Below, one piece after another: positions 1 through 9,054 of a stretch of DNA of 34,882 nucleotides (position 1 is its first letter; each line of letters begins with the position of its first letter). Position numbers and translations under genes: made by a program. Source of the stretch: Primorskyibacter flagellatus (GTDB lineage Bacteria > Pseudomonadota > Alphaproteobacteria > Rhodobacterales > Rhodobacteraceae); contig NZ_FWYD01000030.1 of assembly GCF_900176485.1 (NCBI RefSeq), positions 1-34,882 of the forward strand. The letters are read 5' to 3'. Under the pieces are notes generated by a model. That model ran no database searches. It had not been told where the DNA came from and was given only the letters and a program-made list of their open reading frames with translations.

Positions 1-55
1 ACATCAAAAACAAGCAGCATAATCAATCAAACAACCGAACCAGAGCCTCCAATGT

Positions 56-808
56 TCAAGCCGCTCTGATGTCCCATTTTATATGACGACAGACAAACAG
101 CCCGACAGGTTCGACCGCCTTTGCAAACTCCGCCGCTTCGCGAGGGGTCAGGCGATGATGCACGTCGTGCAGGATATGTAGTTCGGGGCCGAACCGGGCG
201 CGGATTTCGGCCAGCGCACCGGGCATATAACGCATGTAGCGCCCGGTGTCCCAGACCTCGACCTTTGGGCGTATGCCACTGAAATCGCTTATGTAGTGCT
301 TTCCTTCGCCCTTGCTCTCGGGGACGGCGTAACTGGCTGAGGGCATACCGGGAATGCCGCATTGCACCCGCACGGCCTTGTAGCCCTGTTCGACATAATG
401 GGCGATGCTGTCCATCAAATCGTCGAGGTCAGAGCCGGTCGCATGGGCATAGACCATCGCGCCGTCGCGGCTTTTGCCTCCGAACAATTGGTAGAGCGGC
501 ATGTTCGCCAGCTTGCCCTTGATATCCCACAGTGCCATGTCGATCGCCCCGAACGCGGCCATGGCAATCGGTCCGCGGCGAAAATAGGCACCGCGATAGA
601 GGAACTGCCAGATGTCTTCGCTGCGGCGCGGATCCATGCCGATCAGGTTCGGGATCAGGTAGTCACGGAGATAGGCGGCGGGCAGGGTTTCGCGGTTGTT
701 CAGCGTCGCATCGCCCAGACCGAAAACGCCCTGATCGGTCACGATTTTCAGGGTGACATAGTTCTTTGCAGGGCCACCCACGAATACCTTGGCATCTGTG
801 ATTTTCAT
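56..808 (-). pseudogene. Truncated mannonate dehydratase-like (RspA/ManD) enolase-superfamily protein
   Basis: The N-terminal 240 or so residues match the enolase-superfamily mannonate dehydratase/RspA group: the start MKITDAKVFVGG, the substrate loop with RVQCGIPG, and the metal-binding segment HDVHHRLTP. Family members are about 400 residues long; this frame gives only 250. Similarity stops after VEPVGLF near base 95-100, where a family member would continue with the ED of the second metal ligand. The last residues, before a stop at 56-58, are unrelated. Two of the three metal ligands are therefore missing and the protein should be inactive. The start at 808 is chosen because GAGGAG lies seven to eight bases upstream. 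That site overlaps the end of the dehydrogenase gene upstream, so the two were once one transcript. Confidence 0.8.
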
Positions 809-821
809 CGTTTTACGCTCC

Positions 822-1961
822 TCATGCCAACCGGGACACATCTGTCCAGTTGCCGTTGCTGCGGATGATCTCAATGATCTGCTGGTACTGGCTGCCTTGC
901 TTGAAGGTCGGATAGGGCTCGACTGTTTCGCCGCTGATATCACGGACGAATTCGCGGGCCAGGTAATGCCAGCACTGCTCGGTGTCGCCTTTTACGTCCG
1001 GCACCGTATCGGCGATTTCGGCAGGCAAGGGCAGATCTTTCCAGGTCTTGTCCGCACCATACAAAGACAACTGGCCACTGCCGTAGTGGCCCTTGATAAA
1101 GATCGCGCCTTTGGTACCGTAGAACACTATGTGATCGTCATGAAAGCGCGGCACCAGCCCGCCGTGTTTGAACAGCACCGATACAGGCTTCTGCGCAAAC
1201 GGGCTCTCAAGCTGCGCCATAACGGTATAAGACCATTCCACGTTGCTTTCGCCCCACTCCAGAGACGGATCAGTCAGGTCCTCGGGAATGAAATTCCGTC
1301 GCGTGGCAAAGTTGTGCACACCGTCGACAATCGGCGCGCGGCCCAGATCGTCGCGGACCTCGCCCATGACATTCAGAATTTTCTCGCCCACCACTGCCAT
1401 GGCAATCGACAATGTGTGGGTGAAATTGTTGTTCAGCCGACCGCCCCCGTCTTCCTTGCGGTGTGACCAGCCGAAGGGGATGTCGCGTTCCAGATTGAAG
1501 TGGGAGATGCACTCGATCTCGACCGGTTCACCGATCGCGCCATCAGCGACCAGTTGCTTGGCGTGCAGGACACTCGGGGTGTAGCGGAAACTGGCCGCAT
1601 AGGCGGTCTTGACGCCCATTTCCTTCGCAAGATCGTATAGTCCGACCGCTGTTTCAGCGCTTTCCGTCATCGGCTTGTCGCAGAACACATGACAGCCGAA
1701 TTCGATGGCCTGCTTGATCGGCTCGTAATGTGCGCCACCCGGCGTGGCGATCGAGACGATGTCCGGCTGGCAGGCCCTCAACGCCTCTTGCCAGTCGGTG
1801 CCTACATTGGGAATGTTCATTTTCTTGGCCACGTCGCTTACGACATGGGCTGTCCGTCCGACAATGCCGACAATTTCAGAACCAGCGCTCCGAAAAGCTT
1901 CGGCGTGGCCTTGTCCGGCAAATCCGGTCCCGTGGATCAGTACTTTTGGCTTTCGATTCAT
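822..1961 (-). CDS. Gfo/Idh/MocA family NAD(P)-dependent oxidoreductase
   Basis: This 379-residue protein has an N-terminal Rossmann fold (VLIHGTGFAGQGHAEAF, residues about 6-22), the family motif CDKPMTESAET near residue 95, and the C-terminal alpha/beta dimer domain. Members oxidise sugars, sugar acids or inositols with NAD(P). The exact substrate cannot be read, but the neighbours (kduI, kduD, a mannonate-dehydratase relic) point to a hexuronate or its derivative. The ATG at 1961 is preferred over an upstream TTG at 1973 because TTGGAG sits correctly before it. The gene is divergent from kduI across a 177-base region that holds a palindromic operator candidate. Confidence 0.85.
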   Translation of the reverse strand: MNRKPKVLIHGTGFAGQGHAEAFRSAGSEIVGIVGRTAHVVSDVAKKMNIPNVGTDWQEALRACQPDIVSIATPGGAHYEPIKQAIEFGCHVFCDKPMTESAETAVGLYDLAKEMGVKTAYAASFRYTPSVLHAKQLVADGAIGEPVEIECISHFNLERDIPFGWSHRKEDGGGRLNNNFTHTLSIAMAVVGEKILNVMGEVRDDLGRAPIVDGVHNFATRRNFIPEDLTDPSLEWGESNVEWSYTVMAQLESPFAQKPVSVLFKHGGLVPRFHDDHIVFYGTKGAIFIKGHYGSGQLSLYGADKTWKDLPLPAEIADTVPDVKGDTEQCWHYLAREFVRDISGETVEPYPTFKQGSQYQQIIEIIRSNGNWTDVSRLA

Positions 1962-1986
1962 GGCATGCTCCAATATAGTGGACTAC

Positions 1987-1996
1987 TAGTATACTA
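1987..1996. promoter_or_regulatory. Palindrome TAGTATACTA, candidate GntR-family operator
   Basis: A perfect 10-base palindrome centred on GTATAC lies 26 bases before the dehydrogenase start and 142 bases before kduI. Uronate regulators of the FadR/UxuR branch of GntR bind sites with this GTATAC core. No such regulator is encoded in the window, so assignment rests on the core sequence and the divergent position. Confidence 0.45.
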
Positions 1997-2138
1997 CTGA
2001 TTGTTCCCGTCGTTGGCAAACCGGAATATCGATGCAGGCCCCGAACCGCGTCGGTTGCTGTCCAAGCACGTCGTATGATTTTGAAGCTGCCTCCAACGCC
2101 GAACCCGATCAAAGACCAACCCGCCGAGGAGTATCGCC

Positions 2139-2882
2139 ATGCGCATCGAGACACGTCATGCCATCCACTATGAACAGGCCAAAGCGCTGGGTCATGACGA
2201 CCTGCGACGCCATTTCGTGATCGAAGACCTGTTCGTCCTGGGGGAAATCAGGGCCACGCTGCCTCACTATGACCGCAACATGTTGATCGGTATCTCACCG
2301 GCCGACGCGCCGATTGGCTTTGGACCGGACCTTGCGGAACTGGTCGGAACGGATAGTTGCCTCGAACGTCGGGAACTTGGCCTGATCAATATTGGCGGCC
2401 CGGCCACAATCAATTCGGATAACGAGATCTATCGCGTTAGCCGCTTTGACGTGCTGTACCTTGGCATGGCCGCGCAGGATGAGGCGATCCTGAAAGAGTT
2501 GGGAAGTCGGGAAACCTCGAATGAGCGCAAGCTCTACCAGTATCTGGTGCCTGATATCGTACCGACGTGCCAATTGCTGATGGGGTTGACCCGACTTGAA
2601 CCCGGCAACCTGTGGAACACTATGCCGGCCCACCTCCATGACCGCAGGATGGAGACCTACCTTTATTTCGACATGGACGAGGGCGCGTTTGTCAATCATC
2701 TTATGGGCCGTCCGCGTGCGACCCAGAACCTGATAATGCGCAACCCACAAGCGGTGCTGTCGCCGGCCCAGTCGATCCATTGCGGCGCGGGCACCGCATG
2801 CTATACATTCATTTGGTCGATGGCTGGAGACAATCAGTCTTTTGCTGACATGGACATGGTCCCGATGGAGGATATGCGATGA
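2139..2882 (+). CDS. kduI: 5-dehydro-4-deoxy-D-glucuronate isomerase, internally shortened
   Basis: KduI converts 5-keto-4-deoxyuronate (the product of unsaturated uronate) to 3-deoxy-hexosulosonate. The sequence follows the E. coli protein closely: LERRELGLINIGG, PGNLWNTMPAHLHDRRMET and SIHCGAGT carry the four zinc ligands (two His and a Glu in the HLHDRRME stretch, one His in SIH). The protein has 247 residues against about 278 for E. coli. The missing 31 or so residues lie between the LYLG segment and SNERK, inside the N-terminal cupin half. GAGGAG stands seven bases before the ATG. The gene overlaps kduD by four bases (ATGA). Confidence 0.92.
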   Translation: MRIETRHAIHYEQAKALGHDDLRRHFVIEDLFVLGEIRATLPHYDRNMLIGISPADAPIGFGPDLAELVGTDSCLERRELGLINIGGPATINSDNEIYRVSRFDVLYLGMAAQDEAILKELGSRETSNERKLYQYLVPDIVPTCQLLMGLTRLEPGNLWNTMPAHLHDRRMETYLYFDMDEGAFVNHLMGRPRATQNLIMRNPQAVLSPAQSIHCGAGTACYTFIWSMAGDNQSFADMDMVPMEDMR

Positions 2883-3634
2883 CCGGCATCGCGCGGATGT
2901 TCGACCTGACTGGCAAACGGGCGCTGGTGACTGGTGCCCGCACCGGCCTAGGACGCCTGGCCGCCGAAACGCTCGCCGAAGCGGGGGCGGACATAATCGG
3001 TCTCGGCTCGGAGCCGATGCCAGAGACGGCGGAGGCAGTTGTCGTTCTGGGCCGGCATTTCGAACAGCATCAGGTCGATCTGACTGATCCTGCCGCAGTC
3101 AGGGCGTTTTGCGACACCGTCGATGAGGTCGACATCCTGATCAACAATGCAGGCCAGATTCGCCGCCAGGACTTGCTCGAATTCTCGCAAGAGGACTGGG
3201 ACGCCGTGGTGCAGATAAACCTCACCGCCGCGTTTTCACTTAGCCAGGCGGTCGCCCGGCGCATGGTGAACGCTTCCATTGCGGGCCGGATCGTCAATAT
3301 CGCCTCGCTGCTGTCCTTTCAGGGCGGTATCCGCGTGGTGTCCTATACCTCCGCAAAACATGGCATCCTCGGGCTGACGCGCGCGATGGCAAACGAACTG
3401 GCGGGCAGCGGCATCACTGTAAACGCGATTGCGCCGGGATACATCGCCACAGACAATACCGAAGCCTTGCGGAACGATCCCGATCGCGCTTCTGCCATTC
3501 TTGAACGGATTCCTGCAGGTCGTTGGGGCCGCCCCGAGGATTTGGCACCGGCGATGCTATTTCTTTGTGCACCGGCCAGCGGCTATGTCACCGGGTCCTG
3601 TGTCACCGTGGATGGTGGCTGGATGACGAGATGA
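2879..3634 (+). CDS. kduD: 2-dehydro-3-deoxy-D-gluconate 5-dehydrogenase (SDR family)
   Basis: This 251-residue short-chain dehydrogenase has the cofactor motif TGARTGLG (residues about 19-26), INNAGQ, the catalytic serine region IASLLSF and the YTSAK active-site motif. The C-terminal VTGSCVTVDGGW is typical of classical SDRs. KduD reduces the KduI product to 2-keto-3-deoxygluconate with NADH. The start overlaps the kduI stop codon, so the two are translationally coupled. The assignment as KduD rather than another SDR rests on this pairing as well as on sequence. Confidence 0.9.
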   Translation: MTGIARMFDLTGKRALVTGARTGLGRLAAETLAEAGADIIGLGSEPMPETAEAVVVLGRHFEQHQVDLTDPAAVRAFCDTVDEVDILINNAGQIRRQDLLEFSQEDWDAVVQINLTAAFSLSQAVARRMVNASIAGRIVNIASLLSFQGGIRVVSYTSAKHGILGLTRAMANELAGSGITVNAIAPGYIATDNTEALRNDPDRASAILERIPAGRWGRPEDLAPAMLFLCAPASGYVTGSCVTVDGGWMTR

Positions 3635-3753
3635 GCGACAACCGCACGGATGGCAGGGAGCCGCCGGACCGTGCGGCCATTGCGCCTACCGCGAAAAAGC
3701 GAGGCGCAAAATTTCAAAGTGACCCGCTACACTCTTATCAAAGACGGTTATGA
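3631..3753 (+). pseudogene. 40-residue ORF coupled to kduD, probable remnant of a lost gene
   Basis: An ATG overlaps the kduD stop (ATGA) in the same way that kduD overlaps kduI, and opens a 40-codon frame that is polar and basic (MSDNRTDGREPP at the N-terminus). I do not recognise it. Its coupled start suggests the beginning of a third operon gene, for example a kinase, aldolase or regulator, whose remainder was deleted. It could also be a genuine short protein. Confidence 0.35.
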
Positions 3754-4193
3754 GAGCTTGTCCAGAGTTTGCATCCTGGCACGCAATATGGGTGGTTTTT
3801 GAACGATTGGGGTGACCTTCACCGCGTTGCGGGCCAAACCGCGTCCCGATGATCAACGTCTCCAAGCGCGCTTGGCATGTCGCTCAGGACCGGCTGGGCA
3901 AACAGCTAGCGACGCGTTTAGGGATTAATATGCCTGAAATACCAATGCGTGATGGCGACACCGGGGTTTGGAGGTGTGTCGCCGGTTCGTCCTTGCCTAA
4001 ACACCGCTCAGGAACCGCCGCATGTCAAGGGGATACACTCCCCGGTAGTTAACATAACGTCTATTATCGGAATATTTTTGTCGCTGGGAGCGCATTTCAC
4101 GTATCGCTCGGGATCCGGCGCGCCGGGAATGACAGTGCCGTGATGCAGGCCGGGGATCGTTTGCGCTATGTTGCGCCCTTTCCTGTCTCAGGT
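3754..4193. other. Gene-free stretch between kduD and the pirin gene
   Basis: No convincing coding frame was found on either strand. An imperfect hairpin lies at 3954-3983 (GGCGACACC paired with GGTGTGTCGCC) and could end kduID transcription, although no T-run follows. The lack of genes between the coupled 40-codon relic and the pirin gene fits a deletion scar. Confidence 0.5.
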
Positions 4194-5126
4194 TCAGGGG
4201 TAGCGGACCCCACCGGAAGCGCGGCGCGGTTTGCCGATGCTCTCAGGGAGCGGGATGAAGTCGGCCTCGTCCCCCGGCACTGTGTCGAACCGGCCCCTGG
4301 CCCATTCCTGTTTCGCCGCTTCGATACGTTCGGGTCGGGACGACACGAAATTCCACCAGATATAGCGCGGCCCGCCCATCGGCGCGCCGCCAAACAGCAT
4401 GAACCGTGCGGCCTTGCTGGCCCTGACCGTGATCGCATCGCCGGGGCGCAGCACCAGAAGCTGGCCCTTGCCGAACCGGTCGCCCGCGATCTCAATCTCG
4501 CCGGAAATCGTGTAAAGCGCACGTTCCTCATAGGTGGCATCGATCGGCACGCTTGTACCCGCCTGCAATTCAACATCGCCATAGAGGGTTTCGGACGCCG
4601 TTTTAAGACTACTTTTCTGCCCGAAAGCCTCCCCCGCGATGATGCGTGCCTTGATCCCGTCGCTGTCGAGCATCGGCAATGTGTCCGCCCCGTAATGGAT
4701 GAAATCGGGCGCGGTTTCCTCGTCGGCCTCGGGCAAGGCCACCCATGTCTGCAGACCAAACAGCCGCTGGCCGGTGTTCCGGCGCTCCTGCGATGTACGC
4801 TCGGAATGAACGATGCCGCGCCCCGCCTTCATCCAGTTCACCGCACCGGCGCGGATGGTCTGTTCGGTTCCCAGTGAATCGCGATGCAGTATCTCGCCCT
4901 CGAACAGATAGGTCAGCGTGGCAAGGTTGATATGCGGATGCGGACGTACGTCGATCCCCTGATCGGTCAGAAATTCCGCCGGTCCCATCTGGTCGAAGAA
5001 GATGAAGGGCCCGACCATCTGACGCTTGGTCGACGGCAGCGCGCGACGCACCTCCATCTCGCCCAGGTCGACAGCGCGCGGCACGATCAGGGTTTCGATG
5101 GCATCTACACCTTCGGCGTCCCCCAA
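4194..5126 (-). CDS. Pirin family cupin protein, native start followed by an in-frame TAG
   Basis: This is a bicupin of about 310 residues with the pirin N-terminal signature: RPHPHINLATLTYLFEGE and GIVHSER supply the metal-binding His, His, His and Glu. Bacterial pirins act as quercetinases or modulators of metabolic enzymes; the role here is unknown. The frame given starts at a TTG without a ribosome binding site. The ATG at 5156, with GGAG seven bases before it, reads M-S-TAG-S-P-C-P-D-P-V-L-G, and family members usually have MSW at this place. The TAG at 5148-5150 therefore looks like a tryptophan codon (TGG) changed by one base. The protein may not be made unless the stop is read through or translation restarts. 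It lies 79 bases after wrbA on the same strand. Confidence 0.75.
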   Translation of the reverse strand: MGDAEGVDAIETLIVPRAVDLGEMEVRRALPSTKRQMVGPFIFFDQMGPAEFLTDQGIDVRPHPHINLATLTYLFEGEILHRDSLGTEQTIRAGAVNWMKAGRGIVHSERTSQERRNTGQRLFGLQTWVALPEADEETAPDFIHYGADTLPMLDSDGIKARIIAGEAFGQKSSLKTASETLYGDVELQAGTSVPIDATYEERALYTISGEIEIAGDRFGKGQLLVLRPGDAITVRASKAARFMLFGGAPMGGPRYIWWNFVSSRPERIEAAKQEWARGRFDTVPGDEADFIPLPESIGKPRRASGGVRYP

Positions 5127-5147
5127 GACAGGATCGGGGCATGGGGA

Positions 5148-5150
5148 CTA
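5148..5150 (-). other. In-frame amber codon at position 3 of the pirin gene
   Basis: Read on the minus strand from the ATG at 5156, the third codon is TAG. The frame on both sides is pirin-like, so a single G-to-A change in a TGG tryptophan codon is the simplest explanation. A sequencing error at base 5149 is the main alternative. Confidence 0.7.
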
Positions 5151-5235
5151 GCTCATTTCAAAGCTCCATCGAGGTGAAGTTCCATCATGTGTTCATCCTT
5201 TCAGAAAATGCGGGCTTGATTGCGGCAGGCAAACC

Positions 5236-5826
5236 TCAGGCCAGCTTGCCCGCAATCTCGACCAGACGCCGCGCTTGATGGCCGATGGCGGTTTTGGCCT
5301 CGTCCGAGAAATCCTCGCCAGCATTGTGGCTGTAGCCATAGGGGTTGCCGCCGGTCTTGTAGATCACCTCGTCGGTATAGCCGGGTGCTACGACGATCCC
5401 GCCCCAGTGCATGACCGTGGCATAGAAGGACATCAGCGTCGTTTCCTGCCCGCCATGGGTGTTCTGCGCGGATGTCATCGCCGAAACCGGCTTGTTCGCC
5501 AAACCGCCCTTGCTCCAGATGCCGCCCAGCGTGTCGATGAAGGCGCGCATCTGGCTGGCCATGACGCCGAACCGGGTGGGGGCGGAGATAAGATAGGCAT
5601 TCGCCCATTCCATGTCCTCGACGGATGCCTGAGGGATATCTGCTGTCTTTTCGGCCTGTGCTTTCCACGCGTCCTGACCCGCTACAACGCTTTCGGGTGC
5701 AGTTTCCGGCGCTTTCAGCACGCGCACTTCCGCACCTGCGTCCTTTGCCGCTTCGGCCGCGATGGAGGCCATCTGATGATTGGTGCCGTAGGTGGAATAG
5801 TAGATTATGGCAAGTTTGACAGACAT
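5236..5826 (-). CDS. wrbA: NAD(P)H:quinone oxidoreductase, WrbA type
   Basis: This 196-residue flavodoxin-like protein has the FMN loop [12 protein letters not shown] near the N-terminus, [28 protein letters not shown] and the C-terminal [16 protein letters not shown], all typical of WrbA. It performs two-electron reduction of quinones in the cytoplasm and limits semiquinone radical formation. The ATG at 5826 is preferred over one six bases upstream because GAGGAG lies at a proper distance. The neighbouring pirin and the catalase across the gap suggest an oxidative or quinone stress theme. Confidence 0.92.
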   Translation of the reverse strand: MSVKLAIIYYSTYGTNHQMASIAAEAAKDAGAEVRVLKAPETAPESVVAGQDAWKAQAEKTADIPQASVEDMEWANAYLISAPTRFGVMASQMRAFIDTLGGIWSKGGLANKPVSAMTSAQNTHGGQETTLMSFYATVMHWGGIVVAPGYTDEVIYKTGGNPYGYSHNAGEDFSDEAKTAIGHQARRLVEIAGKLA

Positions 5827-6353
5827 TATCATTCTCCTCTTGGGTCAAGATGGGGACGTGCTAGGTCCGGGGGTTAAACGCCAGCGCGCTCCTTTGTGTT
5901 CCGCAGAGCGTATGCTCAGCCTTCAAACTAGCTGGGTACCCATTCTGTGCCTCCAGTGTATTCGCGTTTGCCTACGTCCGATATGGAGTGTCTATTTGTT
6001 GCGGTGCAGGGCGATAATATTGCCGTCATTATTGCATGTAATGCCAAATACCTCATGGGTTCACGGCCGACGCCAGCCGCGCGTGAAGTAAGGGCGACGG
6101 ATCCAGACCGCCGGCGTTGCCAACGCAAACTGCCCTCAGCCAAAAACCGAGTGGCCCATCCAGTCGCCGAACGGAATGCCGATGTGAGTGCTCATCATGC
6201 CCGCCGCCGGTCATGGTTGCCTCTCGCGCTGACGATCCCGCTGTTGGCTGTTGCTCCTTATTGCCGCTGAAACAGGAGCGCCCACAAAAGAAGTCTGATT
6301 CCTGCTAGGCTTGTCGGAGATTCGGTGTACCGTAAGCGTGAGGAGATATGACC
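5827..6353. other. Divergent intergenic region between wrbA and the catalase gene
   Basis: About 520 bases lie between two divergent starts. Short open frames occur on both strands but none has a ribosome binding site together with recognisable sequence. Promoters for wrbA and the catalase must lie here; I cannot point to a convincing OxyR site. Confidence 0.4.
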
Positions 6354-7808
6354 ATGACCGACGACGCCAAAAAACCCACCACGACCGATGCGGGCATTCC
6401 AGTCGCTAGTGACGAGCATTCGCTCACCATCGGTGCCGATGGCCCGATCGTTTTGCACGACCACTACCTGATCGAGCAGATGGCGCAGTTCAACCGCGAG
6501 CGCATCCCCGAACGCCAGCCACATGCCAAGGGGGCAGGCGCGTTCGGCCATTTCGAAGTGACGCAGGATGTCAGCAAATATACCAAGGCCGCCTTGTTTC
6601 AGCCTGGCACGAAGACCGATACGTTGATCCGGTTTTCGACCGTTGCCGGCGAACAGGGCAGCCCCGACACTTGGCGAGATCCGCGCGGCTTTTCGCTGAA
6701 ATTCTACACCAGTGAGGGCAATTACGACATGGTCGGCAACAACACGCCGATCTTTTTTCTGCGCGATCCGATGAAATTCCAACACTTCATCCGTTCGCAG
6801 AAACGCCGCGCCGACTCGGGTCTGCGCGACCACGACATGCAGTGGGATTTCTGGACGCTCTCGCAGGAATCGGCGCATCAGGTCACCTGGCTGATGGGTG
6901 ACCGCGGCATTCCCAAGACCTGGCGGCACATGGATGGTTTTTCCAGCCATACCTACATGTGGGTCAATGCGGATGGCGAGAAGTTCTGGGTGAAATACCA
7001 CTTCAAGACCGATCAGGGCAACGATTTCCTGACCCAGGAAGAGGCCGACCGCCTGGCCGGCACCGACGGCGATTACCATCGCCGCGACCTGTTCAACTCG
7101 ATCCGCGACGGGAATTATCCCAGCTGGACCCTGAAGATGCAGATCATGCCCTTCGAAGATGCGCGGACTTATCGCTTCAACCCGTTCGACCTGACCAAGG
7201 TCTGGCCCCATGCCGATTATCCGTTGATCGAGGTGGGTAGGCTGACGTTGGACCGCAACCCGACCGATTTCCACACAGAAATCGAGCAGGCGGCGTTCGA
7301 ACCTAGCAACCTGGTGCGCGGCATCGGCCTGAGCCCTGACAAGATGCTGCTGGGGCGCGGCTTTTCCTATTCGGATGCGCACCGCGCGCGGTTGGGCGCG
7401 AATTACAAGCAGATCCCGGTCAACCGACCCAAATCACCCGTCCACAGCTATAGCAAGGATGGCGCGATGCGGGTCGAGAACGTCTCGGATCCGGTCTATG
7501 CGCCCAATTCCTACGGCGGACCGGCCGCCGATCCCTCGCTCACCGACGATGCCGGACTGTGGTATGCCGATGGCGACATGGTTCGCCAAGCCTATACCCT
7601 GCGCGAGGATGACGACGACTGGGGGCAGGCCGGCACCCTGGTGCGCGATGTGCTGGATGATGCCGCCCGCGACCGGCTGGTCAGCAATGTCGTCGGCCAC
7701 CTCAAGGACGGTGTATCCGAAAAGGTGCTGAAACGCGCGTTCGAGTATTGGCGTAACGTCGACGAGACGCTGGGCGAAAGGATCGAAAAGGGGGTCGGCG
7801 AAGGCTGA
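6354..7808 (+). CDS. katA: Monofunctional haem catalase (small-subunit, clade 3 type)
   Basis: This 484-residue catalase is of normal length for small-subunit enzymes. It carries the distal histidine region [14 protein letters not shown], the distal asparagine in [17 protein letters not shown], and the proximal haem ligand tyrosine in [19 protein letters not shown]-binding clade 3 enzymes share this layout. It disproportionates hydrogen peroxide in the cytoplasm. GAGGAG sits eight bases before the second ATG (6354) but only two before the first (6348), so the second is chosen. It is transcribed alone and faces the FUSC gene. Confidence 0.93.
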   Translation: MTDDAKKPTTTDAGIPVASDEHSLTIGADGPIVLHDHYLIEQMAQFNRERIPERQPHAKGAGAFGHFEVTQDVSKYTKAALFQPGTKTDTLIRFSTVAGEQGSPDTWRDPRGFSLKFYTSEGNYDMVGNNTPIFFLRDPMKFQHFIRSQKRRADSGLRDHDMQWDFWTLSQESAHQVTWLMGDRGIPKTWRHMDGFSSHTYMWVNADGEKFWVKYHFKTDQGNDFLTQEEADRLAGTDGDYHRRDLFNSIRDGNYPSWTLKMQIMPFEDARTYRFNPFDLTKVWPHADYPLIEVGRLTLDRNPTDFHTEIEQAAFEPSNLVRGIGLSPDKMLLGRGFSYSDAHRARLGANYKQIPVNRPKSPVHSYSKDGAMRVENVSDPVYAPNSYGGPAADPSLTDDAGLWYADGDMVRQAYTLREDDDDWGQAGTLVRDVLDDAARDRLVSNVVGHLKDGVSEKVLKRAFEYWRNVDETLGERIEKGVGEG

Positions 7809-7822
7809 GCGCGGCGCTACTA

Positions 7823-7866
7823 CCCTACGGGAAGTAATAAAGCCCCGCAGGCGATGTCCCGTAGGG
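7823..7866. terminator. Inverted repeat between the convergent catalase and FUSC genes
   Basis: CCCTACGGGA (7823-7832) is repeated inverted as TCCCGTAGGG (7857-7866) with a 24-base loop. On the minus strand a shorter AGCCC/GGGCT stem followed by T-rich sequence is an alternative. Placement between convergent genes supports a bidirectional terminator. Confidence 0.45.
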
Positions 7867-7910
7867 CTTGTCGCGAAATTCGGCAAGTCGTTCGGCCCAA
7901 TGCGCCTGCA

Positions 7911-9008
7911 TCAGCCGCGTGCCGACCGCCAGCCTTTCATCGCCGCGACAAGACCGGGCCTTGGCTTCGGCACCTCTTGTGCGATCTCGATCATGTCGCC
8001 GATATCCCGCCGGAACTGATCTAGCGTGAACCCGATCCCGAACATGCGCCGAAGGGTGGCGGGCGGCAGCGTCGCCGCCTCGCCGCTTTTTCGTATATCC
8101 TCCAAGGTGCCGAGATAGGCGCGCACGGCGGGGGTGAGTGTGTCGAAATCCTCGGGAACTTTCCCGCCGGCAAGAAGGCGTTCAATACCGCGCAAGGTTT
8201 TGGCGGCGCTACCCGCGGCCTCGCACCAAGGTGTGGCAATGCTGGCTGGCAGCGCGTCACTGCTGATATCGCGGCCTGCCCGCCGTAGCATGTCCGTATC
8301 GTGGCGCAGTCTCCGCAGAGCCCGCAGCAGGCGCGGTGTGCCGGAATAGCGTGTGGATCTTCCTCGTCGCTCGTGCTCGGCTTCCTCCACCAGTTCATCA
8401 AGCCGCACGAGGTTTTCGCGCACCTGCGCCGCAAGAGCGCCGTGTTCACCACGAAGCGATGGCTCGTTCCTTGATAGGATCTGCATCTGCCGGGCCAGCA
8501 AGGCCGTGACCCGACCGGCGGTTTCAACAGCGGCGGACAAGGCGCGCGCGGGAAACACCGTCAGGGACACCACCACACCGGCACCACAGCCGAGCGCGAC
8601 ACCCAGCACCCGGTCAAGGGCGAGCGTCAGCGTATGAAGTTCGAATCCCGGCCCTTCCAGCAGGATGATGACGGCGCTGATCGGTGCGACCCGAAAACCG
8701 GGCGAACGGGCACCAAGCAGGGCCAGCGGCGTCAGGGCGATGACCAGCGCGATGGCCGTCGATGCAGGATCCTGCGGCAGAATCAGCGCGGCGGCGCCCG
8801 CTCCGCAGATCGCGCTGGCAATCGCCGCGAAGAACTGCTCGACCGCGACGCGATACGACCCGCCGACATTGCTTTGGGTGACGAAAATGGCGGTTATGAC
8901 CGCCGAGAAATCCACCTGAAGACCAAGCGAGAACACCAGTAGGTATGCACCTGAACCAGACACGACCATGCGCAGTGCATGTTTTATCTGCCAGCCCAGA
9001 CTGTCCAT
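7911..9008 (-). CDS. FUSC-family inner membrane protein, last gene of the urease operon
   Basis: The 365-residue protein starts with a hydrophobic half of about six membrane segments (residues roughly 10-170, including VDFSAVITAIFVTQSNVGGS, a typical FUSC/aromatic acid exporter segment). A soluble charged helical half follows, with acidic and arginine-rich stretches. FUSC proteins are thought to export aromatic or weak organic acids. Its start lies 46 bases after ureG on the same strand, so it is probably cotranscribed with the urease genes; a role in urea, ammonium or nickel handling is conceivable but not shown. The ATG at 9008 has AAAGG before it; a GTG at 9014 is an alternative. Confidence 0.75.
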   Translation of the reverse strand: MDSLGWQIKHALRMVVSGSGAYLLVFSLGLQVDFSAVITAIFVTQSNVGGSYRVAVEQFFAAIASAICGAGAAALILPQDPASTAIALVIALTPLALLGARSPGFRVAPISAVIILLEGPGFELHTLTLALDRVLGVALGCGAGVVVSLTVFPARALSAAVETAGRVTALLARQMQILSRNEPSLRGEHGALAAQVRENLVRLDELVEEAEHERRGRSTRYSGTPRLLRALRRLRHDTDMLRRAGRDISSDALPASIATPWCEAAGSAAKTLRGIERLLAGGKVPEDFDTLTPAVRAYLGTLEDIRKSGEAATLPPATLRRMFGIGFTLDQFRRDIGDMIEIAQEVPKPRPGLVAAMKGWRSARG

Positions 9009-9054
9009 CGGCACCTTTCAGATTGCAGTCACTTCGTCCGTCTGATCCCGGCCA

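Noticed and set aside
5947-6270. 107-codon plus-strand frame upstream of the catalase
   Set aside because: No ribosome binding site, no recognisable domain and a composition unlike real proteins of the window.
6258-7382. 374-codon minus-strand frame opposite the catalase
   Set aside because: The plus strand encodes a clear catalase with all catalytic residues; the opposite frame has no recognisable domain.
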